NCBI GenBank assembly: GCA_028818755.1
Contig: JAPPNF010000136.1
Location: 1-64,000, forward strand
Reading direction: 5' to 3'
Length of the DNA stretch: 64,000 nucleotides
Source of the DNA: Deltaproteobacteria bacterium
GTDB lineage: Bacteria > Desulfobacterota > Binatia > UBA9968 > JAJDTQ01
This document shows positions 1-7,660 of this stretch, piece by piece (position 1 is the stretch's first letter; each line of letters starts with the position of its first letter). The position numbers and the translations under genes were made by a program. The notes under the pieces were generated by a model. It saw only the letters and a program-made list of their open reading frames with translations. It made no database searches and was not told where the DNA came from.

Positions 1-243
1 GGCCGCGCACGGTCTCCAGCAGGCAGGTCACGTAAGCTTCGTAGTCGCTCCGGGAAACCGTGGCGCACTCTCCCATGGTCCCCAGCACCATGATGCCGGA
101 GACGCCGTCGCGGACCAGGCTCTCGGCCAGCCGGGCGGTTTCGTCCAGGTCGACGGTGTCCACCGCGTCCAGGCTGTCGGCGCCGTCCTTGGCCGGCGTC
201 GGCATGATCGCCAGCACCCCCTGCAGGTCCTTGGCTTCAAGCA
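1..243 (-). CDS. DapA-superfamily aldolase / hydratase-aldolase (partial, C-terminus outside window)
   Basis: This is the N-terminal 81 residues of a dihydrodipicolinate-synthase-superfamily class I aldolase, cut by the window edge. It starts at ATG 243, with GGAGGGG a few bases upstream. The segment IMPTPAKDG near residue 14 sits where the family has its conserved early loop. GIMVLGTMGECATVS near residue 50 is the phosphate/carboxylate-binding loop (GTTGE in DapA). Methionine in place of the second threonine is seen in aromatic hydratase-aldolases of the benzylidenepyruvate type, so a catabolic aldol cleavage is more likely than lysine synthesis. The Schiff-base lysine lies outside the window. 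The MBL gene follows on the same strand with a 36-base gap after this start. Confidence 0.8.
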
Positions 244-279
244 TGGTTCCCCTCCTTGCCCGTTTGTTGTGTGGTCGGG

Positions 280-1101
280 TCAGACGCGCATCAGGTCCTT
301 GGCCACCACGATCTCCCCCGAATAGTGGGCCGCGACTTCCGCCTTGAGCCGGTCCTCCTCCTTCTCTGACCAGAGGTGAGTGAGCACGAGCTTCTTGGCG
401 TTGGCTTCGGCGGCGATCTTCCCCACCTGGTGCGGCTTGGTATGGCGCACGCGGTTGGCCCATTCCGGATGAATGAACTCTGGATGACGGCCGGCGGGGG
501 CGCCGTTCTGCTCCATCTCCGGGGAGAAGAGGACCTCGTGAATGAGCAGGTCGCAGTCCTTGGCCAGCTCCACCAGCGCCGGGCACGGCCGGGTGTCGCC
601 GGAAAACACGATGGACCGGTCCGGGGTGTCCACCCGGAACCCCAGGCTGCCGGGTATGTGCACGACGCGCACGGCGTCGAGCTTCCATTCGGGTGTCTCC
701 CACACCTGCCCCTCGTCGATCTCGCGACTGGAGACCTCGAACTTCGAGTTCGTGCCGGTGGCCTTGCGCCCCTGGATGTCGATCTTGAAGGCTTCCAGCA
801 GCCCTTCCACGAAAGCCGTAGTCCCCGCCGGCCCGAACACTTCGACGCCCGTGCTGCGCCCCACCATCCAGCTTCCCAGCAGGAGGTCCGGAAGCCCGAT
901 GATATGGTCGTAGTGGAGGTGGCTCAGGAACACTTGCTCCACCTGCGCCGGGTCGATGCCGGCGCGGACCAGCTGCGTGAGCGCACCGCGGCCGCAGTCG
1001 AGAAGAATGGGCTTTCCGCCGATGATAATGGCGATACAGGATCCCTGCCGGTTCGGGTTGGGCTCCGGGACTCCTGTGCCGACCATGATGACTTCGGTCA
1101 T
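280..1101 (-). CDS. MBL-fold metallohydrolase, RNase Z/arylsulfatase-like
   Basis: This is a complete 273-residue metallo-beta-lactamase-fold protein. The zinc-binding HxHxDH motif is present as HLHYDH at residues 61-66. FSGDT (the metal-bridging aspartate) follows about 100 residues later, and THLWSEKE supplies the C-terminal histidine. The layout, with MVGTG at the N-terminus and LLDCGRG before the HLHYDH motif, is that of the tRNase Z / arylsulfatase branch. It is probably a cytoplasmic hydrolase of an ester or a ring, not a lactamase. ATG 1101 is chosen over upstream ATG 1128 because GGAGG stands six bases before it. It points the same way as the aldolase and may share its transcript. Confidence 0.85.
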   Translation of the reverse strand: MTEVIMVGTGVPEPNPNRQGSCIAIIIGGKPILLDCGRGALTQLVRAGIDPAQVEQVFLSHLHYDHIIGLPDLLLGSWMVGRSTGVEVFGPAGTTAFVEGLLEAFKIDIQGRKATGTNSKFEVSSREIDEGQVWETPEWKLDAVRVVHIPGSLGFRVDTPDRSIVFSGDTRPCPALVELAKDCDLLIHEVLFSPEMEQNGAPAGRHPEFIHPEWANRVRHTKPHQVGKIAAEANAKKLVLTHLWSEKEEDRLKAEVAAHYSGEIVVAKDLMRV

Positions 1102-1246
1102 GTCGTATCCTCCAAGCGGGGTGCGCAAGTGACGGACGGTCAGTCTATCCTGCCGTTCCGCGGGGGTTCAAGCGCGGTTGGACGCCATGGGCATCCACAA
1201 TGCTTGATTCTTACCTTTTTCAGCACGCCATGTTACTCATTTGTTT

Positions 1247-2692
1247 ATGGAACCTTCGGACAGGAAGAATGGAAAAGACGATCGTGGCGGCCTCCAGATG
1301 GCGCCGGACGTCATGCTCGACCTTGCGCGCAAGGCGGCGGAGATCCTGGTGGATCGCATCGACGGCCTGCCCGCGGACAATGCCTGGGACGGCGACTTTC
1401 AGCAGGCGCTCGACGCCAAGCTGAAGGAGGATCCGCCCGAGGAGGGTCGGCCGGCCGGGGAGGTGCTCGACTGGGTTGCGCGCGAAGTGCTCCCGTTCGC
1501 GACGCGCCTGGACCACCCGCGTTGCTTCGCGTTCATCCCGTCGTCGCCCACTTGGCCTGGCATCCTCGCCGATTTCATGGCCGCCGGGTACAACTTCAAC
1601 CAATGCACCTGGCTGGTGGCGAGTGGTCCCAGCGAGATCGAGTTGGTGGTCATCGACTGGTTGAAGCGCTGGATCGGCTACCCGGACAGCGCCGGAGGGC
1701 TTCTGACCAGCGGGGGTTCCGCGGCCAGCGTGGATGCCTTCGTCGCGGCTCGGGAAGCCGCCGGAAACCCCGACGGCGCCACCGTGTACATGAGCGACCA
1801 GAGCCATAGCGCCCAAGTTCGCGCCGCCAGGATCACGGGCGTCAGGCGGGAGCACACGCGGCTGCTGCCCACGGACGAACGTTTCCGCCTCGATGTGGAC
1901 GCGTTGGTTCGCGCCGTGGCCGAAGACCGCGCCGCCGGCCTGAATCCCGTCACGGTGTGCGCCAATGCCGGAGCTAGCAGCACCGGAGCCATCGATCCGA
2001 TCGAGGAGATCGCCGACTTCTGCCAGGCGGAGGGCATCTGGATGCACGTCGACGGTGCCTACGGCGGTTTCGCGGTGGTGACGGAGCGGGGCAAGGAGGT
2101 CCTGCGCGGCATCGAGCGCGCCGACTCGGTGAACCTGGACGGCCACAAGTGGTTCTTCCAGCCCTACGAGGTGGGGGGTCTGCTGGTGAAGGACGCCGCC
2201 ACCCTCGAAAGGGCGTTCGAAGTGCACCACGATGTCCTCCAGGACACCATCTGGGGCGCCAACCATCCGAACTTTTCGGACCGCGGGCTGCAGTTGAGCC
2301 GCTCGGCCCGAGCGTTGAAGATCTGGATGTCGGTGCAGACCTTCGGGATGGCAGCGTTCCGCGAGGCGGTGTCTCGGGGGATGGAGCTGGCGGCCCGGGC
2401 CGACGAGTACGTGGCGGAGAGCCCCATGCTTGAGACCCTGAATCCTGCATCGCTGGGGATCGTGTGCTTCCGGGTGAACCCCACCGGCCGCGACCTCGAC
2501 GAGGAGGCGCTGGCAAAGGTCAACCGGAATGTGCTCGCCCGGGTCTTCTGGGAGGATCGCGCGCTCATTTCATCGACGACACTGGCCGGGAAGTTCTCCC
2601 TCAGACTGTGCATCATCAACCACAACACCACCTGGGACGACGTGCGCGAGACCTTGGAGGCCATCGAGAAATTTGGGGCCGAGGCGTCGTAG
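1247..2692 (+). CDS. Pyridoxal-phosphate-dependent decarboxylase (aromatic-L-amino-acid/glutamate decarboxylase family)
   Basis: This 481-residue group II PLP decarboxylase is normal in length. The PLP lysine is in NLDGHKWFF (Lys301). The aspartate that pairs with the pyridine nitrogen is in WMHVDGAYGG. The segment GGLLTSGGSAASVDAFVAAR holds the phosphate-binding SGGS region. The family removes the alpha-carboxylate of aromatic amino acids, or less often performs aldehyde-forming deaminating decarboxylation; the substrate cannot be read from sequence. No clear ribosome-binding site precedes ATG 1247, and ATG 1298 (MAPDVMLDLARK) is an equally possible start. The gene is divergent from the MBL gene and ends exactly where the convergent TRAP permease gene ends, with no spacer. 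Confidence 0.88.
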   Translation: MEPSDRKNGKDDRGGLQMAPDVMLDLARKAAEILVDRIDGLPADNAWDGDFQQALDAKLKEDPPEEGRPAGEVLDWVAREVLPFATRLDHPRCFAFIPSSPTWPGILADFMAAGYNFNQCTWLVASGPSEIELVVIDWLKRWIGYPDSAGGLLTSGGSAASVDAFVAAREAAGNPDGATVYMSDQSHSAQVRAARITGVRREHTRLLPTDERFRLDVDALVRAVAEDRAAGLNPVTVCANAGASSTGAIDPIEEIADFCQAEGIWMHVDGAYGGFAVVTERGKEVLRGIERADSVNLDGHKWFFQPYEVGGLLVKDAATLERAFEVHHDVLQDTIWGANHPNFSDRGLQLSRSARALKIWMSVQTFGMAAFREAVSRGMELAARADEYVAESPMLETLNPASLGIVCFRVNPTGRDLDEEALAKVNRNVLARVFWEDRALISSTTLAGKFSLRLCIINHNTTWDDVRETLEAIEKFGAEAS

Positions 2693-4615
2693 TCAGCTCT
2701 TCTCGCCCCGAAACCCACCGATCAGGGCAAGGAAACCCGCCAGGCAGGCGCCGGCCACGTCCGTCCAGATGCCGTAGCTTACCCCTCCGGCCGGGAAGAA
2801 CAACAGAAACCCCGCGGCCATGAACAGCACGCGGTGAAGGGTGCCCAGCGGTCGGGCGAAAAAGCCCATGAAACCCGCCGACACGAGCCACACGCCGATG
2901 ACCGCGGTGGCGGCCGTGTGGATGATCGTCAGGGCAGAGCCCTCCATAAGGAGTTCCGGCGCCAGCACGAACAGGAACGGGACGACGTAGGCGGTCCAGC
3001 CGAAGTGCACCGCGGCGAACCCCGTGCGCAGGAAATCGGACTCCGCCACCGTCGCCGCGGTGAAGGCGGCCACCGCCACCGGCGGGGTGATCAGCGACAG
3101 CATGCCGAAGTAGAGCGCGAACAGGTGCGCGGCCATGGGCGGGATGCCCACCTCCACCATGGAAGGGGTCACCAGAGTCGCCAGCAGCAGGTAGACCCCG
3201 AGGGTGGGCATGCCCATGCCGAGCACGATGGAGATCAGCGCGGCCAGCAGCAGGATGAGTGGGGTCTGTCCCCCGGCCAGGTGGATGATGGCCTGGGTCA
3301 GCGCGAAACCCAGGCCGGTGATGTTGAGGACGCCGATGATGACGCCGGCCATGCAACTGATCATCAGCACCTGCACGCACAGGGCGCCGGTCTTGGCGAG
3401 GACGGTGAAGATGACCCACCAGCGCATCCTCTCGCCCTGGTAGCCGATGAACAGGCCGACGGGGACGAGGCTCCCGGCGGCCCACAGGGCCGAGGTCTCG
3501 GGCCTCAGGTTCAGGTAGAAGAGGCACCAGATCACCACGGCGAACGGCACCACGTAGGGCCAGCCGGCCCGGAACACCGGCCAGCGGGGCGGGATCGAGC
3601 CTTCTTCGACGCGCGCGATGCCCTCCCGCGCGGCGAAGAGGTCCGCCTGGATGAACAGCGCCACGTAGTAGAGGACCGCCGGGATCAGCGCCGCCAGCAC
3701 TACCTCCTGGTAGGAGATCTGCAGGAACTCGGCCATGACGAAGGCGGCGGCGCCCATCATGGGCGGCATCAGTTGCCCGCCGGTGGAGGCCACCGCCTCG
3801 ATGGCGCCCGCGGTATGCGCGGGGTAGCCGCCCTTCTTCATTAAGGGGATGGTGATGACCCCGGTGGAGACGACGTTGGAGGTGGCGCTCCCCGAGATGG
3901 AGCCGAAGAGCGACGACGCGGTGACCGCGATCTTGGCGGAGCCGCCGCGGTAGCGCCCCATGAGCGCGGTGGAGATGTCGGTGAAGAACCTCGATCCGCC
4001 GGACAGGTCGAGGAGGTTGCCGAAGTAGATGAACGAGATGACGATGGTGGTGGCCACGGTGAGGGGAATCCCCACTAGGGAGTTGGAGTCGAGGCTCAGG
4101 TAGATCACCAGCCGGTCGAAATCCACGTCGCGTCCCTGGAACTGGCCGGGGATGAAGTGCCCCACAAGGCCCAGGGTGAAGAACGACAGCAGGAAGATGA
4201 ACAGCACGGGGCCCGCGGAGCGGCGCACCCCCTCGGCCACCAAAGCGAGGATGATCGCCCCTCCTATCAGGGCGTCGCGCGGGCGGGCGTAGAGCTCCTC
4301 GAAGATGCGTTCGTAGTGCCAGCTCAGATAGAAGCACACGAGCACGCCGGCCGCCGCCGCCACGGCGTCGTACCAGGGCACGCGAAGGCGCGGTCCCGGG
4401 CCGGACCCCTTGAGGAGGTAGAGGGTCCCGAGTGCGAGGCCGAGCAACGCCAGCAGGCGCTGCTCGGCGAACACCACGATGCCGACGGCCCGGTAGAGAT
4501 CGGCGGCCTCGGCCAGGGCCGCGGCCGTCAGCAGTCCGCCCAGCAGGCGTCCGGCTATCCGCACCGTCCAGGACGCGATCGGCGCCCGGACAGTGTCTCC
4601 GTCACCGCCGGCCAT
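2693..4615 (-). CDS. TRAP transporter permease, fused 4TM/12TM (DctQM-type) subunit
   Basis: This 640-residue polytopic membrane protein has about 16 or more hydrophobic segments. It is the fused small-plus-large permease typical of TAXI-type TRAP transporters. Family signatures include GSISGSATSNVVSTG near the middle (the DctM substrate/sodium-site region), PPMMGAAAFVMAEFL, and a second inverted-repeat copy ending in GMGMPTLGVYLLLATLV and ITPPVAVAAFTAA. It imports an organic acid with sodium, working with a periplasmic binding protein. The binding-protein gene lies 29 bases upstream on the same strand, so the two form one operon. ATG 4615 is used. The substrate is unknown. Confidence 0.92.
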   Translation of the reverse strand: MAGGDGDTVRAPIASWTVRIAGRLLGGLLTAAALAEAADLYRAVGIVVFAEQRLLALLGLALGTLYLLKGSGPGPRLRVPWYDAVAAAAGVLVCFYLSWHYERIFEELYARPRDALIGGAIILALVAEGVRRSAGPVLFIFLLSFFTLGLVGHFIPGQFQGRDVDFDRLVIYLSLDSNSLVGIPLTVATTIVISFIYFGNLLDLSGGSRFFTDISTALMGRYRGGSAKIAVTASSLFGSISGSATSNVVSTGVITIPLMKKGGYPAHTAGAIEAVASTGGQLMPPMMGAAAFVMAEFLQISYQEVVLAALIPAVLYYVALFIQADLFAAREGIARVEEGSIPPRWPVFRAGWPYVVPFAVVIWCLFYLNLRPETSALWAAGSLVPVGLFIGYQGERMRWWVIFTVLAKTGALCVQVLMISCMAGVIIGVLNITGLGFALTQAIIHLAGGQTPLILLLAALISIVLGMGMPTLGVYLLLATLVTPSMVEVGIPPMAAHLFALYFGMLSLITPPVAVAAFTAATVAESDFLRTGFAAVHFGWTAYVVPFLFVLAPELLMEGSALTIIHTAATAVIGVWLVSAGFMGFFARPLGTLHRVLFMAAGFLLFFPAGGVSYGIWTDVAGACLAGFLALIGGFRGEKS

Positions 4616-4644
4616 GGGGATTCAGCACGTCGTCTTCGACCCGG

Positions 4645-5586
4645 CTACAGACCCTTTTCCTTGTAGAAGCGCGCGGCGCCGGGATGATACGGGACGCCCA
4701 GATCGACGTGCATCTTGGCGGGATTGAACTGCTTGAACATGCCGTGGGAGCCGATCAGCTTCTGCTTGTTGGCGTGCAGCGCCTTCACCACCTTGTAGAC
4801 GACGTCGTCCGGCGTCTGCGTGCTCGCGTTGACGACGAAGGACGCCTGGAACACGTGGGTGGGCTTCGTGATGCCGGGGTAAAGCTTCTTGGGTTGAAGG
4901 GTCGCGATGCTCGCGGCCGGGACGATCTTCCGCATCGCCGCCAGCGCCTCGGGCGTGTTCTCCATGGACAGGACCCGGATGCCGCCCACCGCTGCGTGGG
5001 CCTGCCGGGTGATGCCCGAGGTCAGGGAGAAATAAGCCGCGTCGTTCTTCCCCTCCATGAAGTCGCGCACGCCGCGCACCCCGTTGGGCACCGGCACGCC
5101 CACCACGTCCTTGTAGCTCAACCCCACGGTGTTGAGGACCGACAGCGAGTTGAGGCCGACGATCTTCTGCTTGGTGTACTTGCTGGGGATCCGTTTGCCC
5201 TTGAGGTCGCTCAGGGTCTTGATGTCCGAGTCGTCACGCACGTAGAAGCCGCCGTACAGCGGGAAGAGCACGGCCACGAGCCGTATGTTCGCCTGCTTCC
5301 GGCCCTTGAACATTTCCTTGCCCAGTACGGCGAACGAGCTGGCGGCGACGTTGGAGATGGTGAAGTCCAACTCGGCGTTGTTGGCCAGCGGCAGGGTCAC
5401 CACGGGCCCGCCCTGGGGCACCACGCGCATGTTGACGCCGGCCGCCTCGATGGCCACCTTGGCCACGCCGGCTCCGGTCGCGTACGCCAGCGAGCCCTGG
5501 GGATTGGTGCCGATGCTGACGGTCTGCGCGTGAACGCCTTGCGCGGCGAAAACTAGCGCCAATACTCCGATTACGAACCGTGTCAT
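4645..5586 (-). CDS. TAXI-family TRAP transporter solute-binding protein
   Basis: This is a 313-residue periplasmic receptor. Residues 1-21 are a signal peptide (MTRFVIGVLALVF... ending AQGVHA/Q). The mature part begins TVSIGTNPQGSLAYATG, the TAXI-type ligand-binding loop. The segment LGLxG-like PNGVRGVRDFMEGKNDAAYF and the C-terminal YHPGAARFYKEKGL are typical of the family. ATG 5586 is preceded by GGAGG; the longer frame from 5628 would hide the signal peptide, so it is rejected. The protein delivers an organic ligand to the fused TRAP permease encoded immediately downstream. Confidence 0.92.
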   Translation of the reverse strand: MTRFVIGVLALVFAAQGVHAQTVSIGTNPQGSLAYATGAGVAKVAIEAAGVNMRVVPQGGPVVTLPLANNAELDFTISNVAASSFAVLGKEMFKGRKQANIRLVAVLFPLYGGFYVRDDSDIKTLSDLKGKRIPSKYTKQKIVGLNSLSVLNTVGLSYKDVVGVPVPNGVRGVRDFMEGKNDAAYFSLTSGITRQAHAAVGGIRVLSMENTPEALAAMRKIVPAASIATLQPKKLYPGITKPTHVFQASFVVNASTQTPDDVVYKVVKALHANKQKLIGSHGMFKQFNPAKMHVDLGVPYHPGAARFYKEKGL

Positions 5587-5754
5587 GCTGTCCTCCTGTT
5601 CCTGTTGCGCCCGAGATAGACCACTCACTTCTCATTGAAGCGATCAGGTTTGTCAACCGGCGTAGCCGCTAGGTTCAACTTGTGAGCGCGGTTTCGTCTG
5701 TGATAGAGGGGAGGTCCGGCGTCGCCAAGGCAGCGCGCCCGGAGGAGGTGGGAC

Positions 5755-6381
5755 ATGGACGAGACACGTGCCGCGGACAACTGGCGTATCGGCAAGGACA
5801 ACACGGCCCTGATCGTGGTGGACATGCAGAACATGTGGGTGGACCCCAGGGGGTGCCGCTACCTGCCGTCGTCGGAGGACATCATCCCGAAGATCCAGGA
5901 GATACTGAAGGTGTGCCGCTCTTCGGAGGTGCCGGTCATCTACCTGTACACCACCAAGCGCAAGGACCTGGCGGACGTGGGCGTGTTCGCCGACCTGAAG
6001 CCGATGACTCACAACACCGACGATCCCTGGACCAACATCGAGGGGGCGCCCGGTGCCGAGATTCTGGAGAGCGTGAAACCCGAGCCCGACGAGATCACCA
6101 TCAAGAAGTTCCGCTACAGCGGCTTCTACGGCACCAACCTGGAGAACGTGCTGCGGCGCCTGGGCCGGGACACCATCGCCATCACCGGGGTCGCCACCAA
6201 CGTGTGCTGCGACAGCACCGCCCGGGACGGCGCCATGCGCGACTTCAAGGTGCTCTTCCTGTCCGACAGCAATGCCTGCTTCTCCGACGAGGAGCAGGCC
6301 GCCACCCTCCAGAACTTCGACAAGCACTTCGGCGTCGTGATGGATACCGCGACCTTCCTGGAGAGGCTGCAGCAGGTCTGA
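5755..6381 (+). CDS. Isochorismatase-family cysteine hydrolase
   Basis: This 208-residue cysteine hydrolase has the full catalytic triad. Asp23 is in LIVVDMQNMW, Lys117/118 in ITIKKFRYSGFYGT, and Cys151 in GVATNVCCDSTARDG, with the cis-peptide VAT just before the cysteine. The family includes N-carbamoylsarcosine, biuret, ureidoacrylate and nicotinamide hydrolases. No marker here selects one of these, though the YSGFYGTNLE segment is common in amidohydrolases acting on small carbamoyl or amide compounds. GGAGGAGG precedes ATG 5755. The next gene starts 33 bases later and is probably co-transcribed. Confidence 0.9.
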   Translation: MDETRAADNWRIGKDNTALIVVDMQNMWVDPRGCRYLPSSEDIIPKIQEILKVCRSSEVPVIYLYTTKRKDLADVGVFADLKPMTHNTDDPWTNIEGAPGAEILESVKPEPDEITIKKFRYSGFYGTNLENVLRRLGRDTIAITGVATNVCCDSTARDGAMRDFKVLFLSDSNACFSDEEQAATLQNFDKHFGVVMDTATFLERLQQV

Positions 6382-6414
6382 CCGGCAGCGCGACCGTTTC
6401 GGAAGGACATCAAC

Positions 6415-7500
6415 GTGGCCGAGGCTCTCAGACTCTACGCCGGTACCCAGGCCGGCATGGTGATCCTGCGCGGGGTGGGAGACATCTGGACCTCCATGCG
6501 CGGATCGCGGGAGTACCAGAGCTTCTTCCCGGACCAGGTGGTGGACTCGGTGTGGGGGTGCCGCGCCAACCCCGAGGTGGTCTACGCGGGGGTGACCCAG
6601 GACGGCCTCTACCGCACCCGAGACCAGGGGCGCCACTGGCAGAGGGTGCTGGAGGGCGACATACGCTGGGTGACCGTGGACCCTGTCGAGGACCGCGTCG
6701 TCTACGCCGGCACCGAGCCGGTGATGCTCTTCCGCAGCGAGGACGGAGGCGACTCCTGGGGGGAGTTGGAGGGGCTCCGCGCGCTCCCTCCCGAGGTCCA
6801 GCACCACTGGTGGTTTCCCTACCCGCCGCACCACGGCCACGTGCGCCACATCTACGTCGATCCGGACAACACCGACACGCTCTACCTCGCGCTGGAGCAC
6901 GGCGGCATCGTGCGCAGCTTCGACCGGGGCGAGACCTGGGAGGACGTGAGCGAGGGCATCGAGTACCCCGACGTGCACATGATCGCCCGCTCGCCCGCCG
7001 ACCCTTCCGTCTTCTTCGCCGCCACCTCCCGCGGCTTCTTCCGCGGCGATCCGCCCGAGTCCGGCTGGCTACGCGCCGAAAAAGGAATGGAGAGCGACTA
7101 CTTTCACGACGTGCTCATGCTGCCCGGAGACCCCCCGGCGCTGTTCCTCGCCGGCGGACACGGGTCGCCGCAGTACTGGGACCGCCCCACCGGCGCCGAC
7201 GGCCGGCTCTACCGCAGTGAGGACTCCGGCCGGACTTGGCGGCAGGTGGGCGCCGGCCTGCCGGTGACCCATCCCGGCATGTGCTGGCAACTGGCCCGCG
7301 ACCCCTACGATGACGACGCCGTCATCGCGGCCTTCGGGGACGTGGCCCGGGGGCACACCGCTGGCCCGCCTGGGGAAGGGGACATCTACAGGAGCGGCGA
7401 CCGCGGTGACACCTGGGAGCGCATCGGACAACAGAAGCGCGGTACCAAGTTCCTCGGCCTGCCCGCCATCCGCGTGCTGTGGGCCGCGGCCGAGGCGTAG
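6415..7500 (+). CDS. BNR/Asp-box beta-propeller protein (sialidase / photosystem-stability-factor-like)
   Basis: This 361-residue protein is built of repeated Asp-box blades. Examples are TRDQGRHWQRVL, SEDGGDSWGELE, SFDRGETWEDVS, SEDSGRTWRQVG and SGDRGDTWERIG, each an S/T-x-D-x-G-x-T/S-W motif about 50-70 residues apart. This gives a six- or seven-bladed beta-propeller of the WD40/YVTN/BNR type. There is no signal peptide, so it is probably cytoplasmic, and no glycosidase catalytic residues can be assigned. The start is GTG 6415 with GGAAGGAC upstream. It follows the cysteine hydrolase closely, so a joint role is possible but unproved. Confidence 0.8.
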   Translation: MAEALRLYAGTQAGMVILRGVGDIWTSMRGSREYQSFFPDQVVDSVWGCRANPEVVYAGVTQDGLYRTRDQGRHWQRVLEGDIRWVTVDPVEDRVVYAGTEPVMLFRSEDGGDSWGELEGLRALPPEVQHHWWFPYPPHHGHVRHIYVDPDNTDTLYLALEHGGIVRSFDRGETWEDVSEGIEYPDVHMIARSPADPSVFFAATSRGFFRGDPPESGWLRAEKGMESDYFHDVLMLPGDPPALFLAGGHGSPQYWDRPTGADGRLYRSEDSGRTWRQVGAGLPVTHPGMCWQLARDPYDDDAVIAAFGDVARGHTAGPPGEGDIYRSGDRGDTWERIGQQKRGTKFLGLPAIRVLWAAAEA

Positions 7501-7525
7501 AAAGCGCCCTCCGATGGCCGCAGAA

Positions 7526-7612
7526 CCGTCATTACCGCGAAAGCGGGAAGCCAGAAGGGACGGGGAGCCGTGCCTCATCACCCCTGGATTCCGGCTTTCG
7601 CGGGAATGACGG
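7526..7612. repeat. Imperfect palindromic repeat (REP/MITE-like)
   Basis: Two 29-base arms, 7526-7554 and 7584-7612, are inverted copies with few mismatches, each carrying the core CCGCGAAAGC. They can fold into a long hairpin in the spacer before the molybdopterin dehydrogenase gene. This looks like a dispersed bacterial palindrome; it may also end transcription from the propeller gene. Confidence 0.7.
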
Positions 7613-7660
7613 ATTCGGGTTGTCTGTCTCCGTACTGATGGCCGTGGTTCAGAATTTTCT

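Noticed and set aside
376-1809. Plus-strand open frame of 477 codons over the MBL and decarboxylase genes
   Set aside because: It spans two genes on different strands and shows no recognisable fold.
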